NCBI GenBank assembly: GCA_021404685.1
Contig: QWHC01000003.1
Coordinates: forward strand, 177,874-241,873
Length of the DNA: 64,000 bases
DNA from: Chloroflexi bacterium CFX4
Lineage (GTDB): Bacteria > Chloroflexota > Anaerolineae > Aggregatilineales > UBA2796
Direction: 5' to 3'
Shown one piece after another: positions 26,370-34,167 of the stretch. The notes beneath the pieces were generated by a model. It was not told where the DNA came from and ran no database searches. It saw only the letters and a program-made list of their open reading frames with translations. The position numbers and the translations under genes are program-made. Numbering within the stretch: the first letter of the stretch is position 1; every line of letters starts with the position of its first letter.

Positions 26370-28208
26370 CTAGGTAGCCGATTCGGGCGCAGCCTCCGCG
26401 TTTGCTTTGCGCTGCGCTTCGATGTATTCCAAGCTCTGGTGGCGGAAATAGGTGTTGTAGAGTTCGGCGTAGTGTCCGCCTTGTTCTAACAGTTGGTCGT
26501 GATTGCCCTGCTCGATGATCTTGCCTTGCTTCAACACGATGATCCGATCCGCATGGCGGATGGTGCTGAGGCGGTGCGCGATCACAATCGAGGTGCGGTC
26601 TTTCATGATGGCGTCCAAGCCTTCTTGGATGAGCGTCTCGGTCAGTGGGTCAACACTGGCGGTTGCCTCATCAAGGATGAAGATGGCAGGGTCTTGCAGC
26701 ATCACCCGCGCCAACGCCACCAACTGCCGCTGTCCCATCGAAAGGCTGCCACCGCGCTCACCCACTTCGGTATCCAAGCCGTTCGTCAGGCTTTTCAGCC
26801 AGTCACCATTTCCGATCTGGCGTGCGGCGCGTTCCACTTCGGAATCGGGAGCGCCGGGCTTGCCATAGCGGATGTTCTCGCGCACGGTACCATCAAAGAG
26901 GAAAGGTGTCTGCGTCACAACACCGAGCCGCGCACGGTAGGCAGCCAGATCGAGCAGGCGAATATCCACGCCGTCAATCATGATCCTGCCCGCTTGGAAC
27001 TCATAGAAGCGTGCGATCAGCTTACCAATGCTGGATTTGCCCGCACCAGTATGCCCAACCAACGCCAGAGTCTCGCCGGGACGGATGTGCAGCGAGAAGT
27101 TATCCAGCACGCGTTCCTTGTCGGTATAGCTAAACTGCACGCTGGCAAACTCGATCTCGCCACGCAGTTCGGGCAGCACGCGGCTATCACGCTGCACAAC
27201 CTTCGGCTCAGAGTCGATCAGGGCAAAAACGCGCTCACCGGATGCCAAACCAAGCTGGAACTGACTCCAGAAGGACGCGATGCTGGTCAGTGGAAACCAC
27301 AAGAGCGCCACACCTTGCGCGAACAAGTACCAATCGCCGGCAGTCAGTTCACCAGCCTGCACCTTCAAGCCGCCAAAATAGACGAGTGCCGCCACCGCGA
27401 ACGAGACGATCATGAGCAGGATCGGGAAGATGCCGCTAAAGACATAGCCCATCCGCAAGTTGATCCAGAACGAGCGCCGATTCAGCTTGAGGAAATCAGC
27501 ATAGACAGCATGTTCTTGCCGAAAGGTCTTTGCCACGCTGATGCCAGCGACTGTCTCTTGCACCAACGCGCTGACCTCAGCGCGCACACGGCGCGAATGA
27601 CGAATGGTGAAGCGCGCCACCCTGCGGAAGCCCAGCGCCACACCTATGATCAGCGGCACCATGATCAGCACAATGCCCGTCAGGCTGGTATCCACAAAGA
27701 ACAGGTAGACGATCAGCACTGCCACAAGCAGCAACTGCCCGATCAGATCAATGGTCAGCGTTACCACAGTGGAGAATGCCTGCGTATCAGACGTGACGCG
27801 GCTGACGATCTTGCCCGATGGGAACTGATCGTAGAATGATAAATCGCGCTTCATCACAGCGTCGAAGGCATCCTCACGCATTTGCAGCACCACATTCCCA
27901 ACCGCTTCAGCGGTCAGCCAGCGGCGAATGAAGTTAAAGAGCCATGCCAGCGCGCCTAAGGCAGCCACCACCAACCCGTAGGTGATGATCAGTCCGCTAT
28001 CTTGCGTTGTCTGCACCTCGTCCACGCCGCGTGAGATAATGATCGGCATGGCGGCACGCGAAAGCGTATCCAACAGCATCGTGAAGCCAACCGCGAACAT
28101 GCGGCGCGCTTCGGGTGTAAAGTAGCCCACAATACGGCGTAGCAACTGCCCATCATTGTACTGACGGTCATATGCTTCCGCGTCTAGCCCATCAAAGAGG
28201 AAGCCCAT
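26370..28208 (-). CDS. ABC exporter half, catalytic-site partner
   Basis: Fused membrane-ATPase exporter subunit of 612 residues. Six membrane helices precede an NBD with Walker A LVGHTGAGKSSIGKL, signature LSMGQRQLVAL (a departure from LSGGQ) and Walker B FILDEATASVD with the catalytic glutamate. The partner gene has the opposite pattern: an intact signature and a Walker B lacking the glutamate. The two therefore form one consensus and one degenerate ATP site, as in TM287/288-type heterodimers. The start ATG overlaps the TfoX-like stop by 1 nt. Confidence 0.9.
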   Translation of the reverse strand: MGFLFDGLDAEAYDRQYNDGQLLRRIVGYFTPEARRMFAVGFTMLLDTLSRAAMPIIISRGVDEVQTTQDSGLIITYGLVVAALGALAWLFNFIRRWLTAEAVGNVVLQMREDAFDAVMKRDLSFYDQFPSGKIVSRVTSDTQAFSTVVTLTIDLIGQLLLVAVLIVYLFFVDTSLTGIVLIMVPLIIGVALGFRRVARFTIRHSRRVRAEVSALVQETVAGISVAKTFRQEHAVYADFLKLNRRSFWINLRMGYVFSGIFPILLMIVSFAVAALVYFGGLKVQAGELTAGDWYLFAQGVALLWFPLTSIASFWSQFQLGLASGERVFALIDSEPKVVQRDSRVLPELRGEIEFASVQFSYTDKERVLDNFSLHIRPGETLALVGHTGAGKSSIGKLIARFYEFQAGRIMIDGVDIRLLDLAAYRARLGVVTQTPFLFDGTVRENIRYGKPGAPDSEVERAARQIGNGDWLKSLTNGLDTEVGERGGSLSMGQRQLVALARVMLQDPAIFILDEATASVDPLTETLIQEGLDAIMKDRTSIVIAHRLSTIRHADRIIVLKQGKIIEQGNHDQLLEQGGHYAELYNTYFRHQSLEYIEAQRKANAEAAPESAT

Positions 28209-28534
28209 TAGTGATTTCCCTTTCGCGTTGCTTTCCGTTTGGTTGGCGTTTTGGCAGGCTTCACTGCCCGCCGTAGTTCTTCTTTCACCTCAGGCGGCAC
28301 CTGCTGCCAGTGTGTATCGTGCAGTGCGCCCCACATTGCCCACAGCCCAAGCAGCGTCCACTGGCGGTAGCCCATCGCTTTCAATTGCAGGTATGCCTCG
28401 ACAATGCCCGCTTGCCGCAGATCGGACTCGGTATAGATGCCGATGCTGGCAAGATGTTCGGCGGCGCGTTCGCCCAAGTTCAGCAGTTGGGCAATCTTGC
28501 GGTCGGGTTTACGGTCAGTTGGTGGCGTTAGCAT
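28208..28534 (-). CDS. TfoX C-terminal-domain protein
   Basis: A 108-residue protein that is essentially one TfoX_C domain: LLNLGERAAEHLASIGIYTESDLRQ, then VEAYLQLKAMGY and LLGLWAMWGALHDTHW. The domain has a helix-hairpin-helix-like fold. It ends in a basic tail (KPAKTPTKRKATRKGNH), suggesting nucleic-acid contact. It lies between the two halves of an ABC exporter, 13 nt after one and overlapping the next by 1 nt. No competence genes are near, so a role in DNA uptake is not supported. Confidence 0.82.
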   Translation of the reverse strand: MLTPPTDRKPDRKIAQLLNLGERAAEHLASIGIYTESDLRQAGIVEAYLQLKAMGYRQWTLLGLWAMWGALHDTHWQQVPPEVKEELRRAVKPAKTPTKRKATRKGNH

Positions 28535-28547
28535 CGCAGCCCTTCAC

Positions 28548-30344
28548 CTAATCCGCAGCGACTGTCTCAAGCGGTGGCAACGCCACATCATAACGGGCAA
28601 AAATGCGCCGATAGTGCGGCGAACGACGCAGCAGTTCATCATGCGTACCGCTTGCCACCAATACGCCATCTTCCACCACAAGGATTAGGTCTGCCCAACG
28701 AATCTGGGAGAGGCGGTGTGTGATGAGCAGCGTCGTCCTGCCTTGCTGCACTTGCCGAATCGCCTTTTGAATCTCATCTTCGGTGGCGCTGTCAATGGCA
28801 CTGGTCGAATCGTCTAAGATCAGGATGCGCGGATTGCTGAGGAAGGCACGCGCCAGGGCGATGCGCTGCCGCTGCCCACCGCTGAGCGTGACGCCGCGCT
28901 CACCAACCATCGTCTGGTAGCCATCCTTAAAGCCCATGATGAATTCGTGCGCCTGCGCCATGCGCGCCGCCGTCTCGATCTGCTCTTGAGTGGCATTCGG
29001 CACGCCAAAGGCAATGTTTTCCGCCACACTGCGCGAGAACAAGAATACATCCTGCTCAATCTTGCCGATCTGAGCGCGCAGCGAGTTCAAGTCCCACTCG
29101 CGCACGTCTATGCCGTCAATCAGCACGCGCCCGTAGGTTGCGTCGTAGGTGCGGTTGATCAACTGTGTGAGCGTGCTTTTGCCTGATCCCGTCTGCCCAA
29201 CGATGGCGACAGTCTGTCCCTGCCGAATGGTGAAACTGACGTGCTTTAGGGCGTGATTCTTGCCGTAGCCAAAGCTGACATCCTCAAAGGTGATCTCGCC
29301 CTTGATCGGCTGGCTGATGCCGCCGCTGTTCTGGTCGAGTTCGGTCTCGGTCTGCAAGATGTTCACAATGCGGCGTGCGCCTTCCACGCCTGCCTGTACC
29401 AACGAGATCGAGAAGATTGCGGCGAAGGTCGGCCACCGCAACACGCCCATAATGCCCATCAGCGCCACCACATCGCCAATGCTGATGATGCCCTGCTGAT
29501 AGAGCAACATGCCGTGCATGAACGCCAAGCCGAAGGCAACGCCAAAGAGTAGGACTGGCAGATAGCGCGCCTCGATGTAGCCCTGCCGCACGAAGTAATC
29601 GCGGAACAGGCTGGCGGCGATGCGGAACTTGCGGCGCTCAAATGCCTCTTGCGCGCTTGCCTTCACCACCTCAATGCCGCTGATTGTCTCTTCCAAGCCG
29701 GCGTTCATCTTGCCGAACTGCTCACGCTGGCGGCGCACCATTGGATTCAGACGACGGACGTAGCGTGCCACCACAGGGATATAGAAAGCGATGAACAGAA
29801 GCGGCACAAGCAGCAGTTCCAAACGCAGGCTGGCGATGAAGATCAGCGGCACAACCAGCCCGATGACCGTCTCCATCGTGATCGCCACGCCGGGATTCAT
29901 CATGCCGTTAAGCTGCTGCACGTCGTCGGTTGCACGCGCCATGATGTCGCCTACACGCTGTTGGTTGTGGAAGGTTTGGCTCTTGCCGAGCAAGTTTGCG
30001 TAGAGTTCCTCACGGGAATCAACCTCAAGGCGCTGAGCAATCGTCTCCACAGAGAGCGTGCCGATCAAACTTAGCACGCCGTCCAGCAGCTTTAGCCCAA
30101 GAATGGTCAGCGCGATGGTTGGCAATAAAGGGAAGTTCTCAGGTTCAATGACGGCGCCAATCGCCTGCCCGATGAGCGCCTCTGAAGCAGTGTAGGCGCT
30201 GTAGGTACACACATATAAGAAAAGTGTGGTGAAGAAGAACCACCGATAGCGCATGATGTGCGAAACAAGCCACCGTGCGGCGTTTTGGCGGTTATAACGA
30301 TAGGCATTCGCTACGGTAAACTCACTTTTTGCTGCGTTTAGCAT
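28548..30344 (-). CDS. ABC exporter half with degenerate catalytic site
   Basis: Exporter subunit of 598 residues with six membrane helices and one NBD. Walker A is IVGQTGSGKSTLTQL, the signature LSGGQRQRIAL is intact, but Walker B reads ILILDDSTSAID, with aspartate where the catalytic glutamate belongs. It pairs with the 26370-28208 protein as a heterodimeric exporter. The transported compound is unknown; drugs or lipids are possible. AGGG precedes the ATG by 4 nt. Confidence 0.9.
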   Translation of the reverse strand: MLNAAKSEFTVANAYRYNRQNAARWLVSHIMRYRWFFFTTLFLYVCTYSAYTASEALIGQAIGAVIEPENFPLLPTIALTILGLKLLDGVLSLIGTLSVETIAQRLEVDSREELYANLLGKSQTFHNQQRVGDIMARATDDVQQLNGMMNPGVAITMETVIGLVVPLIFIASLRLELLLVPLLFIAFYIPVVARYVRRLNPMVRRQREQFGKMNAGLEETISGIEVVKASAQEAFERRKFRIAASLFRDYFVRQGYIEARYLPVLLFGVAFGLAFMHGMLLYQQGIISIGDVVALMGIMGVLRWPTFAAIFSISLVQAGVEGARRIVNILQTETELDQNSGGISQPIKGEITFEDVSFGYGKNHALKHVSFTIRQGQTVAIVGQTGSGKSTLTQLINRTYDATYGRVLIDGIDVREWDLNSLRAQIGKIEQDVFLFSRSVAENIAFGVPNATQEQIETAARMAQAHEFIMGFKDGYQTMVGERGVTLSGGQRQRIALARAFLSNPRILILDDSTSAIDSATEDEIQKAIRQVQQGRTTLLITHRLSQIRWADLILVVEDGVLVASGTHDELLRRSPHYRRIFARYDVALPPLETVAAD

Positions 30345-30731
30345 AATCCCTGTGCCTTTGCTGAGCGTGCGGTAAGCCTGAGTCTGCTTGTATTAAGCAA
30401 GACTGTAGAGAACAGCGCATTTGAACAATTGTTCGTGATCCGCACAATCATACCATGCTTGTGCTATTTCTTCAACCACCTTTTGGCGGAAATTGCCTTG
30501 CACAGCAGCTATGTGAAAGTACTATGCATCTAGTCCCTTTTTTGCGCGGGTGTGGTGCAGTCAATTCCTATCCCCAGTCCTTTTCTCACAAGCAGAGAAA
30601 GGGCATCGAAAGTGGTCTTCCAAGCCTCGCCGCCGCAGAATAAATTTTCACACATCCTTAAAATTGACACATCGTCTCAGAAAGGATATAATGAGACGCA
30701 GCGTCAATAACGCTTAAGGAGACCGCACGCG
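30345..30731. other. Divergent intergenic region before the metal importer
   Basis: Between the start of the ABC exporter and the start of the substrate-binding protein. Besides the promoter/operator at 30664-30705 and the AAGGAG ribosome site near 30716, I see no gene. Confidence 0.55.
30664..30705 (+). promoter_or_regulatory. Consensus promoter with palindromic metal-regulator-like site
   Basis: A perfect TTGACA (30664-30669), 17-nt spacer and perfect TATAAT (30687-30692). CGTCTCA (30673-30679) and TGAGACG (30692-30698) form a perfect 7-bp inverted repeat across 12 nt, spanning the spacer and -10. GACGCAGCGTC (30695-30705) is a second palindrome at the start point. A promoter this strong with operators on it fits repression by a Zur-, MntR- or DtxR-type regulator when metal is plentiful. 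Which regulator is unknown. Confidence 0.7.
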
Positions 30732-31718
30732 ATGCCTTTCACCCGCACCCGCATTTTCACAGTGTTTATCTGCGCTGCTCTGCTGGCAGTGCTTGCTTTG
30801 CCCGTCACGCGCAGCACCGCACAAACGCCCTTGAAGGTGGTGGCAACCTTCAGCATTTTGGGCGATCTGGTGGCGAATGTTGCCGCCGATAAAGTTGATC
30901 TGAAAGTATTGGTCGGTGCTGGCAGCGATACGCACACCTACGAACCAAGCCCAGCCGACAGCGCCACACTGAGCGATGCTGCTCTGATCTTCGAGATCGG
31001 TGCGGAATTTGAGTCGTGGTTGGACGCCCTGGTCGAGTCGTCAGGCGCCAAAGGGACGCGCATTGTGCTGACCGAAGGGCTGGAACTCCTCAAATTCGAT
31101 GAGCATGACGACGCCGATGACATGCACAAAGGTGGTGAAGGCGATAAGGACGAGGGCGAAGATCACGACGGTGAGCATGAACATGGCGAATTTGATCCGC
31201 ATGTGTGGCACGATGTCTCGCTCACTATCAAGATGGTTGAGCGCATCCGCGATGCCCTGGTTGCTGCCGATGCCGAGAACGCCGACGCCTACATGCTGAA
31301 CGCGGCAGCCTACATCATTGAGCTAGGCTTGCTGGATGCTGATCTGCTATTCGCTGCTGAGGAGTTGCCCGAAGCGCGCCGCACGCTGATCACGACGCAC
31401 GATACCTTTGCCTATTTCGGCGCACGCTATGGCTTTGCCGTGGACAGCGCATTGGGCGCAACTACTGAAGCGGCTGATCCATCCGCTGGCGAGATCGCTG
31501 CATTGATCGAACGGGTAAAGGCAGCCAATGTGCCTGCCATCTTTGCCGATAACGTTAGCAATCCGCGCCTGATGGAGCAAATCGCCCGTGAGGCAGGCGT
31601 CAGCTTAGCGCCGCCGCTGTTCACCGATGCGCTGGGCGAGGCAGGCAGCGAAGGCGAAAGCTACCTCAAGATGATGCGCTATAACATGCAGACAATCGTA
31701 GAGGCACTAAGTAAGTAA
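30732..31718 (+). CDS. Zinc/manganese ABC importer, substrate-binding protein
   Basis: Cluster A-I solute-binding protein of 328 residues with a signal peptide (FTVFICAALLAVLALPV). Expected metal ligands include the histidine of GSDTHTYEPSPAD and the His-rich acidic loop at about residues 122-158. A further histidine (FDPHVWHDV) is at the loop end and TTHDTFAYFGARYG follows. A long His/Asp/Glu loop favours zinc over manganese. Start ATG has AAGGAG upstream. Followed by ATPase and permease genes with overlapping ends. Confidence 0.92.
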   Translation: MPFTRTRIFTVFICAALLAVLALPVTRSTAQTPLKVVATFSILGDLVANVAADKVDLKVLVGAGSDTHTYEPSPADSATLSDAALIFEIGAEFESWLDALVESSGAKGTRIVLTEGLELLKFDEHDDADDMHKGGEGDKDEGEDHDGEHEHGEFDPHVWHDVSLTIKMVERIRDALVAADAENADAYMLNAAAYIIELGLLDADLLFAAEELPEARRTLITTHDTFAYFGARYGFAVDSALGATTEAADPSAGEIAALIERVKAANVPAIFADNVSNPRLMEQIAREAGVSLAPPLFTDALGEAGSEGESYLKMMRYNMQTIVEALSK

Positions 31719-32515
31719 TGGCACTTTTCCCGATGACCAATGCCAATGGCGCCCGCCTGTTCTATAGCCACCGCCACTTTGCCGAGCCTGTGGCAGGCAG
31801 CGCGGCACTGGCAATCCAAGACCTATGCGTGAATCGCCCTAACGAAAACGTCTTGGCATTGGATCACATCTCGCTGCATGTGCCAATTGGCGCACGAGTC
31901 GCCTTAGTTGGTCCGAACGGCGCGGGCAAGTCTACCTTGCTTAAGACTGTGGCAGGCTTGCTCCCGATCCGTTCAGGCAGCCTACGCATCTATGGTTTGC
32001 CCGTTGGTGCTTGCCATCATCGCGTGGCGTATCTGCCACAGCGTGGCGAGATTGATTGGCGCTTCCCGATCAATCTGCGCCGTTTGGTAATGACCGGGCG
32101 CTATGTCCATATGGGCTGGCTGCGGAAGCCAAGCACTGAGGATTGGCAGGTTGTGGACGCGATGATTGATCGGCTCGGCTTAACGGGGCTGACAGATCGC
32201 CAAATCGGTCAGCTCAGCGGCGGGCAGCAGCAGCGGGCGCTGTTGGCACGTGCATTAGCGCAGGGCGCAGACCTCATCCTGCTGGATGAGCCAACCGCCG
32301 CCGTGGATGTGGAGACGCAAGCTGTCATTAGCGAACTGCTGGCAGATTTGCAGCGCGAGGGCAAAACGTTGGTGGTTGCCACGCATAACCTGGAGCGCCT
32401 TGAGGCAGACTTCGACAGTGTGCTATACCTGCGTGATGGCTGTGAAGTGCCGCCACCAGAGGGTGCCTATGTTGGCGCTCCGATTGGCAAAACTGCCTTT
32501 CAACACCTGCTATGA
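31718..32515 (+). CDS. Zinc/manganese ABC importer, ATP-binding subunit
   Basis: ATPase of 265 residues: Walker A LVGPNGAGKSTLLKTV, the family-typical YLPQRGEIDWRFP and signature [17 protein letters not shown], Walker B LILLDEPTAAVD. It belongs to the Mn/Zn/Fe chelate family (ZnuC/TroB/MntA). An extension of about 35 residues precedes the usual N-terminus. The ATG overlaps the preceding stop (TAATG) and its stop overlaps the permease start by 4 nt. Confidence 0.92.
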   Translation: MALFPMTNANGARLFYSHRHFAEPVAGSAALAIQDLCVNRPNENVLALDHISLHVPIGARVALVGPNGAGKSTLLKTVAGLLPIRSGSLRIYGLPVGACHHRVAYLPQRGEIDWRFPINLRRLVMTGRYVHMGWLRKPSTEDWQVVDAMIDRLGLTGLTDRQIGQLSGGQQQRALLARALAQGADLILLDEPTAAVDVETQAVISELLADLQREGKTLVVATHNLERLEADFDSVLYLRDGCEVPPPEGAYVGAPIGKTAFQHLL

Positions 32516-33348
32516 CCTTCCTCAACGATCTGATCGAGCCATTTGTGCGCTTTCAGTTCATGCGAAACAGCCTGCTGGCAATCATCCTCGTCGGCTCAGT
32601 CTGCGCGACGATAGGCGTGTATGTGGTGCTGCGGCGCATGGCGTTCATTGGCGATGCCTTGGCGCATACCGTGCTGCCGGGCATCGTTTTTGCCTATTTT
32701 AACGGCATCAGCCTGTTCATTGGCGCGGTGGTTGCCGGCTTGCTAACTGCCTTTGGCATCGGCTGGCTCTCGCGGCGCGATACACTACGGGAAGATACTG
32801 CCATTGGCATCATGTTCACCTTCATGTTTGCACTGGGCATTCTGCTGATGAGTACGGCGCGCTCCTTCCGAGATTTCACGCACATCCTGTTTGGGAACAT
32901 TCTAGGCGTCACGCCGAGCGATCTAACTTTGATCGCCATTGTGGCGGTGATTGTGCTTGGCACATTGGCGCTCTTTCACAAAGAATTTGAGCTGACCTCG
33001 TTCGATCCGATCCATGCCCAAGTGATCGGCTTGCGTGCGGATCGGCTGCGCTATGGCTTGCTGATTCTGCTGGCGTTGACCGTCGTAACCGCCATTCAAG
33101 CAGTCGGCGTGGTGCTGACTAGCGCCATGCTGGTAACACCGGCGGCAACGGCATCACTGCTGACCAACCGCCTGCCGCGCATGATGCTGATTGCCGTAGG
33201 AGTCGCCATTAGCTCCGGCGTGATCGGCTTATATGCCTCTTACCGCTATAATGTGGCATCCGGTGCGGCGATTGTGCTTGCCTGCACGCTCTTTTTCGGC
33301 TTGGCGTGGCTAGGGCGCATCCTTATGCGCCGCCTGCAACGCGCCTAG
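32512..33348 (+). CDS. Zinc/manganese ABC importer, permease subunit
   Basis: Membrane subunit of 278 residues with about eight helices. Family landmarks are RRMAFIGDALAHTVLPGIVFAYF near residue 42 and LKVLGVVLTSAMLVTPAATA-type stretch AVGVVLTSAMLVTPAATASLL near 197. It completes the binding protein-ATPase-permease operon started at 30732. Confidence 0.92.
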   Translation: MTFLNDLIEPFVRFQFMRNSLLAIILVGSVCATIGVYVVLRRMAFIGDALAHTVLPGIVFAYFNGISLFIGAVVAGLLTAFGIGWLSRRDTLREDTAIGIMFTFMFALGILLMSTARSFRDFTHILFGNILGVTPSDLTLIAIVAVIVLGTLALFHKEFELTSFDPIHAQVIGLRADRLRYGLLILLALTVVTAIQAVGVVLTSAMLVTPAATASLLTNRLPRMMLIAVGVAISSGVIGLYASYRYNVASGAAIVLACTLFFGLAWLGRILMRRLQRA

Positions 33349-33387
33349 CCTTGCCATAGGTGCCGCTTTGGGGCAAGATCGGCGCTT

Positions 33388-34167
33388 ATGGTAACACCTG
33401 AGAGACCGCAGCGCGTAAATATCCTCGGCGTTGGCGTTAGCGCGGTGAACATGCCGCAAGCGCTTGCCATCATAGATGGCTGGCTTGCCGCACGGCTGCC
33501 GCGCTATGTGTGCGTCTCTAACGTTCACAGCATCATGAGCTGCCAAGCCGATGCCGAACTGCGCGCCATTCATAACGCGGCGGGCATGGTCACGCCTGAT
33601 GGAATGCCGTTGGTCTGGCTGAGCAGGCGCAGTGGCTATCGGCATGTGGCGCGTGTTTACGGACCTGATCTGCTCTTGGCGCTCTGTGAACATGGGCTGC
33701 GGCACGGCTATCGGCATTATTTCTATGGCGGTGCGGAAGGCGTAGCGGCGCGTTTGGCAGCGCAGCTCACGGCGCGCTTTGACGGTTTGCAGGTGGCAGG
33801 CACCTATGCGCCGCCATTCAGCGCGCTCAGCCCTGCTGAAGATGCACAGATCACGGCGCAGATTGCCGCAAGCGGCGCGCACATCGTTTGGGTGGGTTTG
33901 GGAATGCCTAAGCAAGAGCGCTGGATGGCAGCTCACACAGCGCGCTTGCCGCAAGTGTTGATCGGCGTGGGCGCAGCCTTCGATTTTCACAGCGGCATGA
34001 AGCGGCAAGCGCCGCGTTGGATGCAGCAGCGCGGCTTGGAATGGCTGTTCAGGCTGACGAGCGAACCGCGCCGTTTGTGGCGGCGCTATCTAACGACCAT
34101 TCCGCCCTTTGTGGTGTTGGCAGCCGCCCAGCAGCTTGGCTGGCGCCGCTACCACCTGACAGATTAA
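33388..34167 (+). CDS. WecG/TagA/CpsF-family glycosyltransferase
   Basis: GT26 transferase of 259 residues adding N-acetylmannosamine(uronate)-type or similar sugars to a lipid-linked acceptor. Landmarks: VCVSNVHSIMSC, the catalytic TPDGMPLVWLSR with the conserved Asp near residue 72, FYGGAEGVAARLA, and VGLGMPKQERWMAAH. The C-terminal WLFRLTSEPRRLWRRYL is the usual membrane-binding segment. Its 3' end overlaps the convergent helicase gene by 4 nt. Confidence 0.92.
   Translation: MVTPERPQRVNILGVGVSAVNMPQALAIIDGWLAARLPRYVCVSNVHSIMSCQADAELRAIHNAAGMVTPDGMPLVWLSRRSGYRHVARVYGPDLLLALCEHGLRHGYRHYFYGGAEGVAARLAAQLTARFDGLQVAGTYAPPFSALSPAEDAQITAQIAASGAHIVWVGLGMPKQERWMAAHTARLPQVLIGVGAAFDFHSGMKRQAPRWMQQRGLEWLFRLTSEPRRLWRRYLTTIPPFVVLAAAQQLGWRRYHLTD

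Noticed and set aside
28208..28534. Competence regulator TfoX/Sxy
   Set aside because: Only the C-terminal domain is present, and no competence genes lie nearby.
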